From JANMDN01 sp031376285 (GTDB lineage: Bacteria; Actinomycetota; Thermoleophilia; Miltoncostaeales; Miltoncostaeaceae): 64,000 nucleotides of DNA. Where the stretch lies: contig JANMDN010000012.1 of assembly GCA_031376285.1 (NCBI GenBank), positions 1 to 64,000 of the forward strand. Reading direction: 5' to 3'. A model generated the notes under the pieces. That model had not been told where the DNA came from and searched no databases. It saw only the letters and a program-made list of their open reading frames with translations. Of the stretch, positions 1-7,847 are shown one piece after another; within the stretch, counting starts at the first letter, position 1; each line of letters starts with the position of its first letter. Both the position numbers and the translations under genes were made by a program.

Positions 1-47
1 GGCGGTGCTCCAGTGCCGTCGATATGACGAAGGCGGCGGTCCGGCCG

Positions 48-383
48 TCATCTCTCGGTAGAAGGGCACCTCTGGTGAGGGTCGTCGGCCTGGATAGCCA
101 ACCCGGCTGGGACGGCGAGTTCCTCGAGCGTTTGGAGGAGCGAGCGCAATCGCACCCACCGGTGTTTCACGAAGTCAAACTGATCGGCACGGTTGCCCGC
201 ATGCCGTCCGCGCTCGGCAAGACCCAGTACGAGGTCGGAGTCCATGTCGAGGTTCATGCCTTCTTCGCTCTTCGTGTCTCTGACTGCGACGATGCGGTCG
301 CGGTAGCCTGGAGTTCTGGCCTGCATGGAGTCACTCCAGTTCTGCATGCTGTTTCGGAGTGCACCGAGAAAAGCTGTAAGCAA
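48..383 (-). pseudogene. Patatin-like phospholipase, C-terminal remnant
   Basis: About 110 codons read like the C-terminal part of bacterial patatin-like phospholipases: a PGYRDRIV segment, then GMNLDMDSD, then FDFVKHRWVRL near the end. The catalytic GxSxG serine and the DG(A/G) aspartate that define the family would lie upstream, and no frame upstream of 383 supplies them. I therefore read this as a fragment, not a working lipase. The assignment is from recalled family pattern and is moderate; a small unrelated protein is the alternative. Confidence 0.42.
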
Positions 384-461
384 CTCGACCGGTCGACGCA
401 GCTCTGTTGGTGTGACGCCGACGATCGTGCACTCGATCAGCCGCTCTCCGACCGCGACCGG

Positions 462-686
462 TCACTCGATACTCCCACTCCCTCCACACGCACGACAGGC
501 AACGGGAATGGGTCCTTCGCCGTTTCGTGCCTGGACCCAGATTCGCCCTGCCGCCCAGCACGTCGGACAGAAGCCTGCGAGCGGAACCCGGGTGGGCGGA
601 CTCATCGGTGTGGCGGCTGGCGGCTCCTCGGTCGGCAATTGTCTCTGTTGTCGCCAGACCACCCAAGTGCCCGTGGATGTCATCAC
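462..686 (-). CDS. Small zinc-ribbon-like protein
   Basis: A 74-residue frame carries two CxxC pairs, FCPTCWAAG and CRACGGSGSIE, about 24 residues apart. This is the layout of a DnaJ-type or other structural zinc ribbon, so it probably binds one zinc ion. Nothing indicates a catalytic role. The true start could be an inner methionine (MSPPTRV), which would leave about 47 residues. No strong ribosome-binding site separates the options. Its neighbours are a patatin remnant and a short membrane protein, so context adds little. Confidence 0.4.
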   Translation of the reverse strand: MMTSTGTWVVWRQQRQLPTEEPPAATPMSPPTRVPLAGFCPTCWAAGRIWVQARNGEGPIPVACRACGGSGSIE

Positions 687-972
687 TCCTGCTCCTCGTA
701 TGGGGCGTGAGCTGCGTTTCGCGCCAACCCGGCGCGTCGGTGTTCCTCAAGGTGCCCCGACGCGTCGCCTCGTAAACCGCGAGGTCGCAGGGGAGGGGTC
801 CCCGCGTGGTTATTCATGGCGTAGCGCGGCGAATGCACGCCGTCAGCCGGAGGCGCGTCAACGTCGGCCTCGACAGACGCACATCGTGAGTGCCTCGTTG
901 ACGTCACTCATGCGGGCAAGCCGCCGGACGCGCATGAGGGGCGCGCCCGGCGAATGCCAGCCAACGATCGGC

Positions 973-1128
973 CTAGTGGCGTTTCGCAAACAAGCTGTAG
1001 CCACCGGGTCCGACGAGCGCGGCCGCAACCAGGAGAATGATCCCAAATAGGATCTGGCCCTGAATGAGCTGCACAACGCCAATGACGGCGATGATGACCG
1101 CGATGATCCAAAGTACCGTTGCGTTCAT
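973..1128 (-). CDS. 51-residue hydrophobic membrane protein with GPGGYSLF tail
   Basis: This short gene encodes 51 residues. Residues 5-20 and 26-40 are almost wholly hydrophobic, predicting two membrane helices in a hairpin, followed by GPGGYSLFAKRH at the C terminus. A purine-rich AGAGGA lies 4 to 5 bases before the ATG. Very small hydrophobic proteins ending in a GPGG-Y motif recur in high-GC Gram-positive genomes, but I know no defined function. Coding status rests on the unbroken hydrophobic pattern, the ribosome-binding site and the conserved-looking tail. Confidence 0.6.
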   Translation of the reverse strand: MNATVLWIIAVIIAVIGVVQLIQGQILFGIILLVAAALVGPGGYSLFAKRH

Positions 1129-1688
1129 GAGTCCTCTTCTCAAGTACTGGGGGATGGTAATGAGCTACCCCGTTGCCAACGGTTTCAATCATCGGGCCGG
1201 CCCTTCGCAGTCAGAGGATCTGAACCGACCACGACGTATCGGCCACAATCGCCAGATATGTCGTTCAATCACCTGACAAGTCTGTTGGATCTCCGTAGGC
1301 CCGCCCCAAAAGAGACCTCTGCGCCAGACCCGGAGCGATCAAGCGCCTCCAGAGTGAGGGTTTGTGTCGCGTCGTGCGAGATGGCTTCGCCGGGCGGTTT
1401 CGACGCGAGGGGCGGGCACGGATACCGGCCCAGTAACACCAAGGGGAGCGGACGAACCGTGAACAACGACGACGCTGGACGCGACGACTCGAACATCGAA
1501 ACACTTCGCGAGCTTGAAACTGGACACCGCGACATTCAAAACAGCGCCACGGGAGGGGTCAACGGCCCACGAGCAGGGCGACGATGCAGACCCGCAAACG
1601 TGACCGTGACGGCCCCGGGCCGGTCGTCGGTGCGGCCGCAATCGACGCAAAGGTGTCATTCGTGCCGAGCAGGATGCGTCGTATCGAA
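1129..1688. other. Intergenic stretch with no recognised gene
   Basis: These 560 bases lie between the small membrane protein and the broken STAS gene. Open frames exist on both strands, as expected at this GC content. None shows a domain or a convincing composition. A plus-strand GTG at about 1459 is preceded by GGGGAG, but the short acidic frame that follows matches nothing I know. Confidence 0.5.
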
Positions 1689-2114
1689 TCAGGCAGACCG
1701 AACACCCACTCGTGAGGCGAGCGGCCCAGGCGTCCCTTCGCCTGGACCGCCCGCCTCGTCGATATCGAGCGCCATCCGGAGCCGCACCGTCCCGCTCGCC
1801 GCGGCCAGCGCGCGGCAGACCGGGCCTTCCGGACACTGGACGAGGAGCGAGTGGCCACACCGCTCGAACCGGATGGCCATTCGGCGCAGCGCCATCAACC
1901 CGGCCGAGTCGACCATCCGAACGGCGGTCAGGTCGATCACCAGGTCCTCGCTCGCCGGATCGATGACGCCGAGGGACTCGCTCACGCGTTCGGCCGTCTA
2001 GACATCGAGGCTCCCACTCAGCCGCGCCACGAGGCGGTCGTGACAACGATCGAACATGATCCGAGGGATCGGTGGCGCGAGCGTCGAGTCGACGAACGGA
2101 CTGGGGTCGGTCAT
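1689..2114 (-). pseudogene. STAS-domain anti-sigma-factor antagonist, interrupted by an in-frame TAG
   Basis: Read through, the 142-codon frame is a normal STAS protein. An N-terminal strand RLSGSLDV is followed by TAERVSES, LVIDLTAVRMVDSAGL with the usual DS(A/S)G phosphorylation motif, and SLLVQCPEG. Such proteins bind anti-sigma factors or act in partner-switching cascades. A TAG at 1998-2000 splits the domain after SLDV without changing frame. A GTG at 1985 could restart translation but would omit the first strand of the fold. No partner anti-sigma kinase is nearby. It is a pseudogene, a sequencing error or, least likely, a recoded gene. Confidence 0.68.
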
Positions 2115-2231
2115 TGAGGGGGATCATCGCCGCTTCGGCGGTGCCTCGAATCAGGTCGAGCCCTGACGTCGCACTGCGGCAAGCCCGCGCGCGGAGTTCT
2201 CTCATGGCTGGAGACGGTTCGCTCGGCCCGA

Positions 2232-3614
2232 TCACTCAGGTCCGAGGCGAAATGGCGGGTACTCGTCGCGCATCAAAAGCACATAGGCCATGACTCGGTA
2301 GACCCAGCGATTCATTCCGATGATGAAGTCGAAGAGATCGAGGAACGGACGGCCGGTCACGAGCAGGTACATAGCCGAGATGAGGACCATCACGCCAATC
2401 AGGCCACCGCCCCAGGGCGACAACCCTCCGGCGAAGAGTCCAGTGATGAGGAGGTGCGGTATGGCGAGGAGCCACGACTTCACGAGTACCAATCCTCGAG
2501 ACAGGTGCTCCGGATACGGGATATCCAGCGTCGCTGGGTAGTCGGGTTCCGCTCCGAGGTTGAATGGCGGATAGCGGTCCGTCCCGTTTGCCCCGTAGGC
2601 GTAGAACGCGACCCTCCAGGTCCAACGCAGCACTCCGACGTTGAAATCGAAGATTCCGCGCGGGTAGCGCGCGGTGATGAGGATTGCGAAGAACGCGACG
2701 ATCGTCGAAACGACGAGAGCCAACCAAAGGAATGCGAGCACGATGATGTGAGGAACGATAAGCAGCCATTTCACGAGCCAGAGCCAGCGCGAGAGGGGCG
2801 CGTCCAAGCGCCCTTCGACGACGATTGGATACGCATTGGCGGGTCGGTCGACTGGGATGCCAACGCCATCAATGAGCGGCGAGGAGTCCTGTTCGGGCAC
2901 CGAACCCCGGTGACGGCGGCGCGTGCTCAGCAGGATCGTCGTAGTGCCGAGACCAATCGCGAGGGCGCCACCGGCGAGGAGACCGAGCGACAGCGGAACG
3001 AGCCATCGTACCTTGGCCCCGATTGCAGCCTCCATGTCGACTCCGGGTGCTCCAGTCAGGCGTATCGCCGCGACTGACCACGTGCCTTCGCGAATCTTCC
3101 ACGTGAGAACTTGCTCACCGCTGCCCGACGCTCGCGCGGCCCAGAAGGTTCGCGACTCCGGAGGCGATGGGCGGTTGGACCCAGGGATGGGGGTGACACG
3201 CGTTCGGAACGGACGGAAGTCCACGCTGTTGAGTTCGTCGTGAGGCACCCCTCGGAGGTAGCCGGAGAGATCCGAACGTCGCGCAACCCCGATGAAGAGT
3301 GGACTTCCGTCTCTCATACGCGCCCGAATCCTCAGGGTGCCGAGTCCGCCCGACGAAAGGCTGCCGAGCGGGCCGATGTCGGTCACGTCCAGGCTCTCGC
3401 TGGTGATCGCCGCCTTGGACGTCGCGTACGGGTGGAAGCCTGAACTGAAGTACCCGCTCTCGTCTCGAAGCGTCGCATTGGCCACAAGGAGTCCGCCGCC
3501 TCCGACGGCACCCGCGAGACCAATGAGCGCGAGGAGGCTCCCGAGGACAATGAGAAGTATCCGGCCGGGACCGAATCGAGCGGGGGGTGACATGTCAGAA
3601 CGCGGGGGCTGCAT
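2232..3614 (-). CDS. DUF4389-type membrane protein
   Basis: This 460-residue protein begins with a membrane helix near residues 17-45, followed by an extracytoplasmic beta-rich region and a second helix around 200-230. The C-terminal half holds two DUF4389-like repeats, each with YP...L(V)KWLL(I/A)(V/I)PH, a membrane hairpin, and RYP or GRPFLD(L/F)F followed by WxxRV. The repeats resemble RDD-like or sporulation-associated integral membrane proteins of unknown role. A GGAG five to six bases before the ATG at 3614 supports this start. It stands alone next to a universal stress protein. The function is not known; the membrane assignment is firm. Confidence 0.75.
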   Translation of the reverse strand: MQPPRSDMSPPARFGPGRILLIVLGSLLALIGLAGAVGGGGLLVANATLRDESGYFSSGFHPYATSKAAITSESLDVTDIGPLGSLSSGGLGTLRIRARMRDGSPLFIGVARRSDLSGYLRGVPHDELNSVDFRPFRTRVTPIPGSNRPSPPESRTFWAARASGSGEQVLTWKIREGTWSVAAIRLTGAPGVDMEAAIGAKVRWLVPLSLGLLAGGALAIGLGTTTILLSTRRRHRGSVPEQDSSPLIDGVGIPVDRPANAYPIVVEGRLDAPLSRWLWLVKWLLIVPHIIVLAFLWLALVVSTIVAFFAILITARYPRGIFDFNVGVLRWTWRVAFYAYGANGTDRYPPFNLGAEPDYPATLDIPYPEHLSRGLVLVKSWLLAIPHLLITGLFAGGLSPWGGGLIGVMVLISAMYLLVTGRPFLDLFDFIIGMNRWVYRVMAYVLLMRDEYPPFRLGPE

Positions 3615-3655
3615 ACGATCTCCGAGAACGGGCCGGCTTGAGGGCGGCGCTTCAA

Positions 3656-4132
3656 CTACGCGACGTGTTCAATCTGTGCGTCCTCGCCTGCGTGCTCAAC
3701 TTGAGGCGCAGGCCGAACCAGCAGGACCGGACAGGGCGCGTGACGCACGAGGTATCCAGCGAAGCTTCCGAGCAGCATCCGGTCGACGAGACCCCGATGA
3801 GCTGCCGCCACAATCAGGTCGACCCCGGCCTCACCAGCCCAGCGACACGCCGCCTCCGGCGCATAGCCCTCAAGAACGACGCGCTCCTCACCGGGCTGAG
3901 CCATCCCGGTGAGCCATTCCTCGGCTGCCTCCCGGTACTCCAGCGGGTTTGGCATCCAGGTCTGCACACCGGATCCCGGCAGGGCTGGGTAGACCACCGG
4001 CTGGAGGAGCACATGGACGAGCGTCAGGCGCCCGGGTCCGAAGGCTCGCAGCCGTCGGGCTGCGTCCAGCGACTTGATGGACATCTCAGACTGGTGTTCT
4101 ACGCAGACCGCGATGTGCTCGTATGGGGTCAT
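3656..4132 (-). CDS. Universal stress protein (UspA family)
   Basis: A 158-residue single-domain Usp protein. It opens with EHIAVCVEHQSEM, has RLTLVHVLLQP as the second strand, and ends with VDLIVAAAHRGLVDRMLLGS and CPVLLVRP. The usual G-2x-G-9x-G(S/T) nucleotide loop is altered to AAAHRG-x5-LLGS, so ATP binding is uncertain. The start at 4132 is chosen because AAGGAG sits six bases upstream; an ATG six bases earlier abuts that site directly. It shares its CVxxxxS opening and AAAHR motif with the Usp domains at 22.0 and 25.9 kb. A degraded Usp fragment follows upstream. Confidence 0.9.
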   Translation of the reverse strand: MTPYEHIAVCVEHQSEMSIKSLDAARRLRAFGPGRLTLVHVLLQPVVYPALPGSGVQTWMPNPLEYREAAEEWLTGMAQPGEERVVLEGYAPEAACRWAGEAGVDLIVAAAHRGLVDRMLLGSFAGYLVRHAPCPVLLVRPAPQVEHAGEDAQIEHVA

Positions 4133-4251
4133 GTGCATCTCCTTGCAGTGCAGGGTCACTTGATTGGTATCCGCCCGCGCGGTTCGGGGCGACCGGGTAG
4201 TGCCCGGGAGGTCGTGCGTGTTTTCTACGTTGGGCCGGTTGGCGCAGTCCC

Positions 4252-4455
4252 TCAAGGGGCCGGATCATGCGACGGCTCACGGGTGACGAGCACCGAACAC
4301 TCGGCATCGTGAGCGATGCGTTCGCTCACGCTTCCAAGCGCCCGCAATCCATGGAGGCCCCGGGTTCCGACAACGATGAGATCGCCGACCCGACCGACCG
4401 CCGCGAGCGACTTGACCGGCGAGTGCTCGTCGAAGCGGACGTATGTTGGCGCCGC
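4252..4455 (-). pseudogene. Universal stress protein, C-terminal fragment
   Basis: Reading the minus strand to the TGA at 4252 gives VGRVGDLIVVGTRGLHG, then LGSVSERIAHDAECSVLVT. This is the C-terminal half of a classical UspA domain with an intact GTRG...LGS nucleotide loop. No frame supplies the N-terminal strand and ICVDxS-type opening. The similarity stops near 4455, exactly where the plus-strand phosphoketolase remnant begins, so the gene was cut at that junction. Its classical loop differs from the AAAHR type of its neighbours. Confidence 0.65.
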
Positions 4456-4459
4456 GGGT

Positions 4460-5110
4460 GAACCCGTCGAGGCTGCCCACGTTCGGCTGGCGTCTGCGCT
4501 CGACGAGGCGTTCGACGAAATCGCACGTATCCAGAGGTCAGCCCGGAAAGGACCAGCCGTTACCCGTGCCCGATGGCCGATGATGTTGTTCGCAGCCCGA
4601 AGGGCTGGACCGGACCGGACGTCGTTGACGGCCTTGCCATGGAGGGGACATGGCGCTCACCAATTTCCGATCAGCGGTCCGCGCGAGAAATCCCGCGCAC
4701 CTCGCCCAGCTTGAGGCGTGGCTTCGGAGCTACCGCCCCGAGAACATCTTCGACGAGCAGGACGCCGCGCTCGCCGCAGTCGCGCTCCTTCGCGAGCACC
4801 TCCCGTTACTCAAGGTTCGCTTCGTCAACGCCGTCGATCTGATGCGCCTTCAACCCGCAAGCGAGCATCCCCACGGCCTCTCGGACCGGGAGTTCGACTC
4901 GATATTCACGTCCGATCGTCCCGTCATCTTTGCCTAACACGGCTATCCATGGCTCATTCATCGGCTGACCTACCGACGCACGAATCACGACAACCTCCAC
5001 GTGCGCGGATACAAAGAGGAGGGCACCACGACAACGCCCTTCGACATGGTGATGCTGAACGACCTCGACCGATTTCACCTTGTCCCGACATCCGGGACTG
5101 GACTTGGCCC
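4460..5110 (+). pseudogene. Phosphoketolase (Xfp) remnant with deletion, two frameshifts and a stop
   Basis: Segments of a xylulose-5-phosphate/fructose-6-phosphate phosphoketolase appear in order but in different frames. They are LASALDEAFDEIARIQ and RARWPMM; SPKGWTGPDVVDGLAMEGTW after a shift near 4575; NPAHLAQLEAWLRSYRPENI after a shift near 4660; then HLPLLKVRFVNAVDLMRLQP and SEHPHGLSDREFDSIF. A TAA at 4935-4937 replaces the Phe of VIFAFHGYPW, after which HGYPWLIH through PFDMVMLNDLDRF continues in frame. Several hundred residues between SYRPENIFDE and LREHLP are missing, along with the N-terminal thiamine-diphosphate half. It cannot encode an enzyme. Confidence 0.85.
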
Positions 5111-5131
5111 TACTGAGCGTCACCCGAGACA

Positions 5132-5800
5132 TCACGACCGAGTTTGGTCACGACCGAGGTCGGCGACGAAACCCCGGAGGAGGTCGGGATCCTCGCTGAT
5201 CAGTCCGTTCACTCCCCACGATCGAATGGTCGCCATGCGCTCGTGGTCCTCCACACCCCAGACCATGACAACGGCTGATCTCATCCGGAGCTCACCCACA
5301 GTCTGCGGGTCGAGGAGTCGATCTCGAATCGAAATCCCAGCAACGCTTGCCTCAGACGTGAAGCGTCCCAGGAATGCTCGAAGCTGACGGCGACTCCCGA
5401 TCGAGTACACGACCCGGATGTGAGGTTCGGCCTGGAGAGGCGCGAGCAGACGCCAGTTTCGCGAACAGACGGTGACCTTACGATCCCGCAGATGGCGTGC
5501 GATCGCATCCACGACCCGTCCCGGGAGCCGCTCGTTGCGCCCCTTGAGGTCGAGCATCAACTCGGCGCTCGACCCGGCCTGCGCTAGCAGATCGTTGAGG
5601 AACAGTCGCGGCGCGAAGGGACTGGCGATCTTCCACCGATCCCAGAGGAGCGGAACCGGCCCAGCGGTCTTAAGATGGCGGACCTCAAGTCGCCCGCGGA
5701 ACAGGTGAACATCCGCCTCGATCAGGTCGACGTTTCGGGCGTCAAGCTGTCGCAGTGCCACCAGATCGTTGCCTGCCCGGTGAGCAATGGTGAGGCGCAT
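5132..5800 (-). CDS. Glycerophosphodiester phosphodiesterase (GDPD) family protein
   Basis: This 222-residue protein starts LTIAHRAGND, the HR motif of GDPD-type TIM barrels, followed by VDLIEADVHLF with the E-x-D metal ligands. It ends with VNGLISEDPDLL, the usual C-terminal strand. It probably hydrolyses glycerophosphodiesters from phospholipid turnover; no signal peptide is seen, so it acts in the cytosol. The ATG at 5800 overlaps the stop of the PAP2 gene as TGATG, which favours it over the ATG at 5815. It is the last gene of a three-gene lipid-related unit. Confidence 0.85.
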   Translation of the reverse strand: MRLTIAHRAGNDLVALRQLDARNVDLIEADVHLFRGRLEVRHLKTAGPVPLLWDRWKIASPFAPRLFLNDLLAQAGSSAELMLDLKGRNERLPGRVVDAIARHLRDRKVTVCSRNWRLLAPLQAEPHIRVVYSIGSRRQLRAFLGRFTSEASVAGISIRDRLLDPQTVGELRMRSAVVMVWGVEDHERMATIRSWGVNGLISEDPDLLRGFVADLGRDQTRS

Positions 5801-6600
5801 CACTGCCGCCACCATCGTCCGAGGGCACTCTGGACACGACCGACGGCGGGCACGAGCGCAAGACCGGTCAGCGCGACGATCAGACCCGCTGGAAGGTCGA
5901 GCACGAAATGGTTCGCCGTCGCCACGACCGCAAACGACATCGCGAGGGGGAGGATCATCGCGAGCACGCGAAGTGGGAGCGCGCGGACCGTGCGAACGAG
6001 TGTAAGGCCGACGAGGAAGTCCCAGCCGACATGCAGGCTCGGCATTGCCGCGTAGCGGTTCACGAGCCCCGGGGGCTGCAGCGCCCGGTAGGACGACGAG
6101 TTGAGTGTGACCGTATCCACGAGGTCGCCGCTGACCAGTCGCGGCGGCGCCACCGGGAAGGTTGCGAAGATGATGAGCCCGATCGCTCCCGAGATGAATA
6201 GCGTGTTTCGGAGTTGGCAAAACGCCTCCGGTCGCCTGGCGTGAAGCCAGTAGAGCACCGCGATAATGACCGGCCAATGACCCCAAATGTAGATCCAGTT
6301 CGCCAGGGTGACCAGCCACGAATGACCGACGATTGCGTCCTGCATCTCGTCGCCCCAGGAGATGCTGAGTGCCCGTTCGACCGCTGCAACGCGATGGGCA
6401 TTCTCCGTCGCGGTCGCCACATTTCCCTGCGTGAGGTTTCGGACGGCGAAGTAGGCGAGGGCGGCCATTGTGATGAGTGCCGTTTGCAGCGCGGCGGCTC
6501 GAAAACGAGGACGCACTCCGACAGCGGGCGCACGGCCCCGCCCATCCCGGGAGTCGTGGCGCGTTCCCCGCGCGCGGCCATCAGGAGCCGATGTCCGCAT
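5800..6600 (-). CDS. PAP2 / inositolphosphotransferase-type membrane phosphatase
   Basis: A 266-residue integral membrane protein with about six helices. The catalytic PAP2 histidines appear as MPSLHVGWDFLVG and, about 45 residues later, TANHFVLDLPAG. The spacing and the NRYAAMPSLH context are those of the PAP2_3 group, which includes phosphatidate phosphatases and inositol-phosphoryl transferases. It would act on lipid phosphates at the outer membrane face. Its first 20 bases overlap the end of the upstream LPG-synthase-TM-like gene, and its stop overlaps the GDPD start, so all three are probably co-translated. Confidence 0.87.
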   Translation of the reverse strand: MRTSAPDGRARGTRHDSRDGRGRAPAVGVRPRFRAAALQTALITMAALAYFAVRNLTQGNVATATENAHRVAAVERALSISWGDEMQDAIVGHSWLVTLANWIYIWGHWPVIIAVLYWLHARRPEAFCQLRNTLFISGAIGLIIFATFPVAPPRLVSGDLVDTVTLNSSSYRALQPPGLVNRYAAMPSLHVGWDFLVGLTLVRTVRALPLRVLAMILPLAMSFAVVATANHFVLDLPAGLIVALTGLALVPAVGRVQSALGRWWRQ

Positions 6601-7762
6601 CGTCCAAGCCTTCGTTGTTGCTCGGTGAACGCCAACGGTGGATCCACGGACTTCGCCTACGGGAAATGCCGAGGCCCGCCAGAGCGGTCATCGGCGATGC
6701 GAAGCGCTGATGGGCGAGCGCGACGAGGCCCCCCGCGATCGCGACAACGGCGATCGTCGCCTGGAGGCCCAGGGAGAACGCGAGGGCTGAACTCGCCGGA
6801 ACGCCATACGAGGCGCCGAGTGGCGCGACGATGAACATCTGGTTGACGCCCAACCCGCCAGGCACACCGGGAACGGCACCGGCGAGCGCGACGAGCGCGA
6901 CGATCATGAGTGGCGCGGTAATCGGCGTCGAGATGTCGAAGGCGCGGAGCAGAAAGGCCATCGTGGAGAGCTGCGCCACAAGCGCGAAGAGGTGGAGCGC
7001 GAGGGCGTTCGCCGCGGTGCGGTTCGGGCGTATCAGGGCCGCGCCGGAAACCAGTCCGTCGCTCAGCCCGCGAAGTCGCCGCGGGACGACTCGCCGGAAA
7101 TGTGCGCCCAGACCAAACCTCCGAGCGAGGACCGTGGTTGCAATGAGCCCGCCGAAGGCAGCGAGCGGAGCAAAACGACCTCCGGGAATCGCGATCGGAA
7201 TCGGGAAGGAGAGCGTCGTCGCGACGACAGCGATGAACGTTGCGATCGCCGCGAACGCGCGTTGGGCGACGAGGCTGCCGATGATTCGTGGGAGTTGCCC
7301 AGGCTCAGACGCGACGTGCCGACGGACGATCGCGATCCGAGCGATCTCGCCGACGCGCGCCGGCAGGAGCTGATTGCCGGCCTTTCCAATCCAAGTTGCC
7401 GAAACCGCGTGGCGAAGCGGTACGTCGCCGACGCCCCCGGCTCGCAGCCCGATACGCCAAGCCCAACCCTGTGCGACAACGCTCAGGGCGTTCGCGGCAA
7501 CCGCGGCCAGAATCCACGCCCAACTCGCCTGCTGAAATGCCTGGCCGAGGTTCTGGCCACTCACGCCCTTGGCGCTCCAAAGAAGTGCCACCACCGCCAG
7601 CGCCACGCCGAACGCGAACAGGAGCCCCCGCCGGACAAGGTGGGCCGACCGCCATCGCGACGGGACGCGCAAGACGACGGGGCCGATGATCGAGTGGGGG
7701 GAACGCAAGCGATGGGTTGAGGCGCCATTCCCACACCTCGCGGGCCCGGAGCTCAGCTCCAT
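6581..7762 (-). CDS. Lysylphosphatidylglycerol synthase TM-region (UPF0104) membrane protein
   Basis: About 393 residues with eight or so membrane helices. The AWILAAVAANALSVVAQGWA and GNQLLPARVGEIARIAIVRR region, and later GAVPGVPGGLGVNQMF, are hallmarks of the LPG_synthase_TM/AglD family of flippase-like proteins. The soluble aminoacyl-transfer domain of MprF is absent, so it more likely moves or modifies lipid or lipid-linked glycans. The ATG at 7762 lacks a clear ribosome-binding site; a TTG about 90 bases downstream is possible. It heads the unit with PAP2 and GDPD. Confidence 0.85.
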   Translation of the reverse strand: MELSSGPARCGNGASTHRLRSPHSIIGPVVLRVPSRWRSAHLVRRGLLFAFGVALAVVALLWSAKGVSGQNLGQAFQQASWAWILAAVAANALSVVAQGWAWRIGLRAGGVGDVPLRHAVSATWIGKAGNQLLPARVGEIARIAIVRRHVASEPGQLPRIIGSLVAQRAFAAIATFIAVVATTLSFPIPIAIPGGRFAPLAAFGGLIATTVLARRFGLGAHFRRVVPRRLRGLSDGLVSGAALIRPNRTAANALALHLFALVAQLSTMAFLLRAFDISTPITAPLMIVALVALAGAVPGVPGGLGVNQMFIVAPLGASYGVPASSALAFSLGLQATIAVVAIAGGLVALAHQRFASPMTALAGLGISRRRSPWIHRWRSPSNNEGLDDADIGS

Positions 7763-7847
7763 GATGCCCGAACATCGCTGACGCGCAAGTCGGCCGGTCA
7801 GACTGTGCGAATCCCTGACCCCCTTGGCACCGCCCCGGGGAGCAGCG

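Noticed and set aside
1339..2235. A 298-codon minus-strand frame overlapping the STAS gene
   Set aside because: It is arginine-rich with no domain, and the overlapping STAS motifs account for the coding signal.
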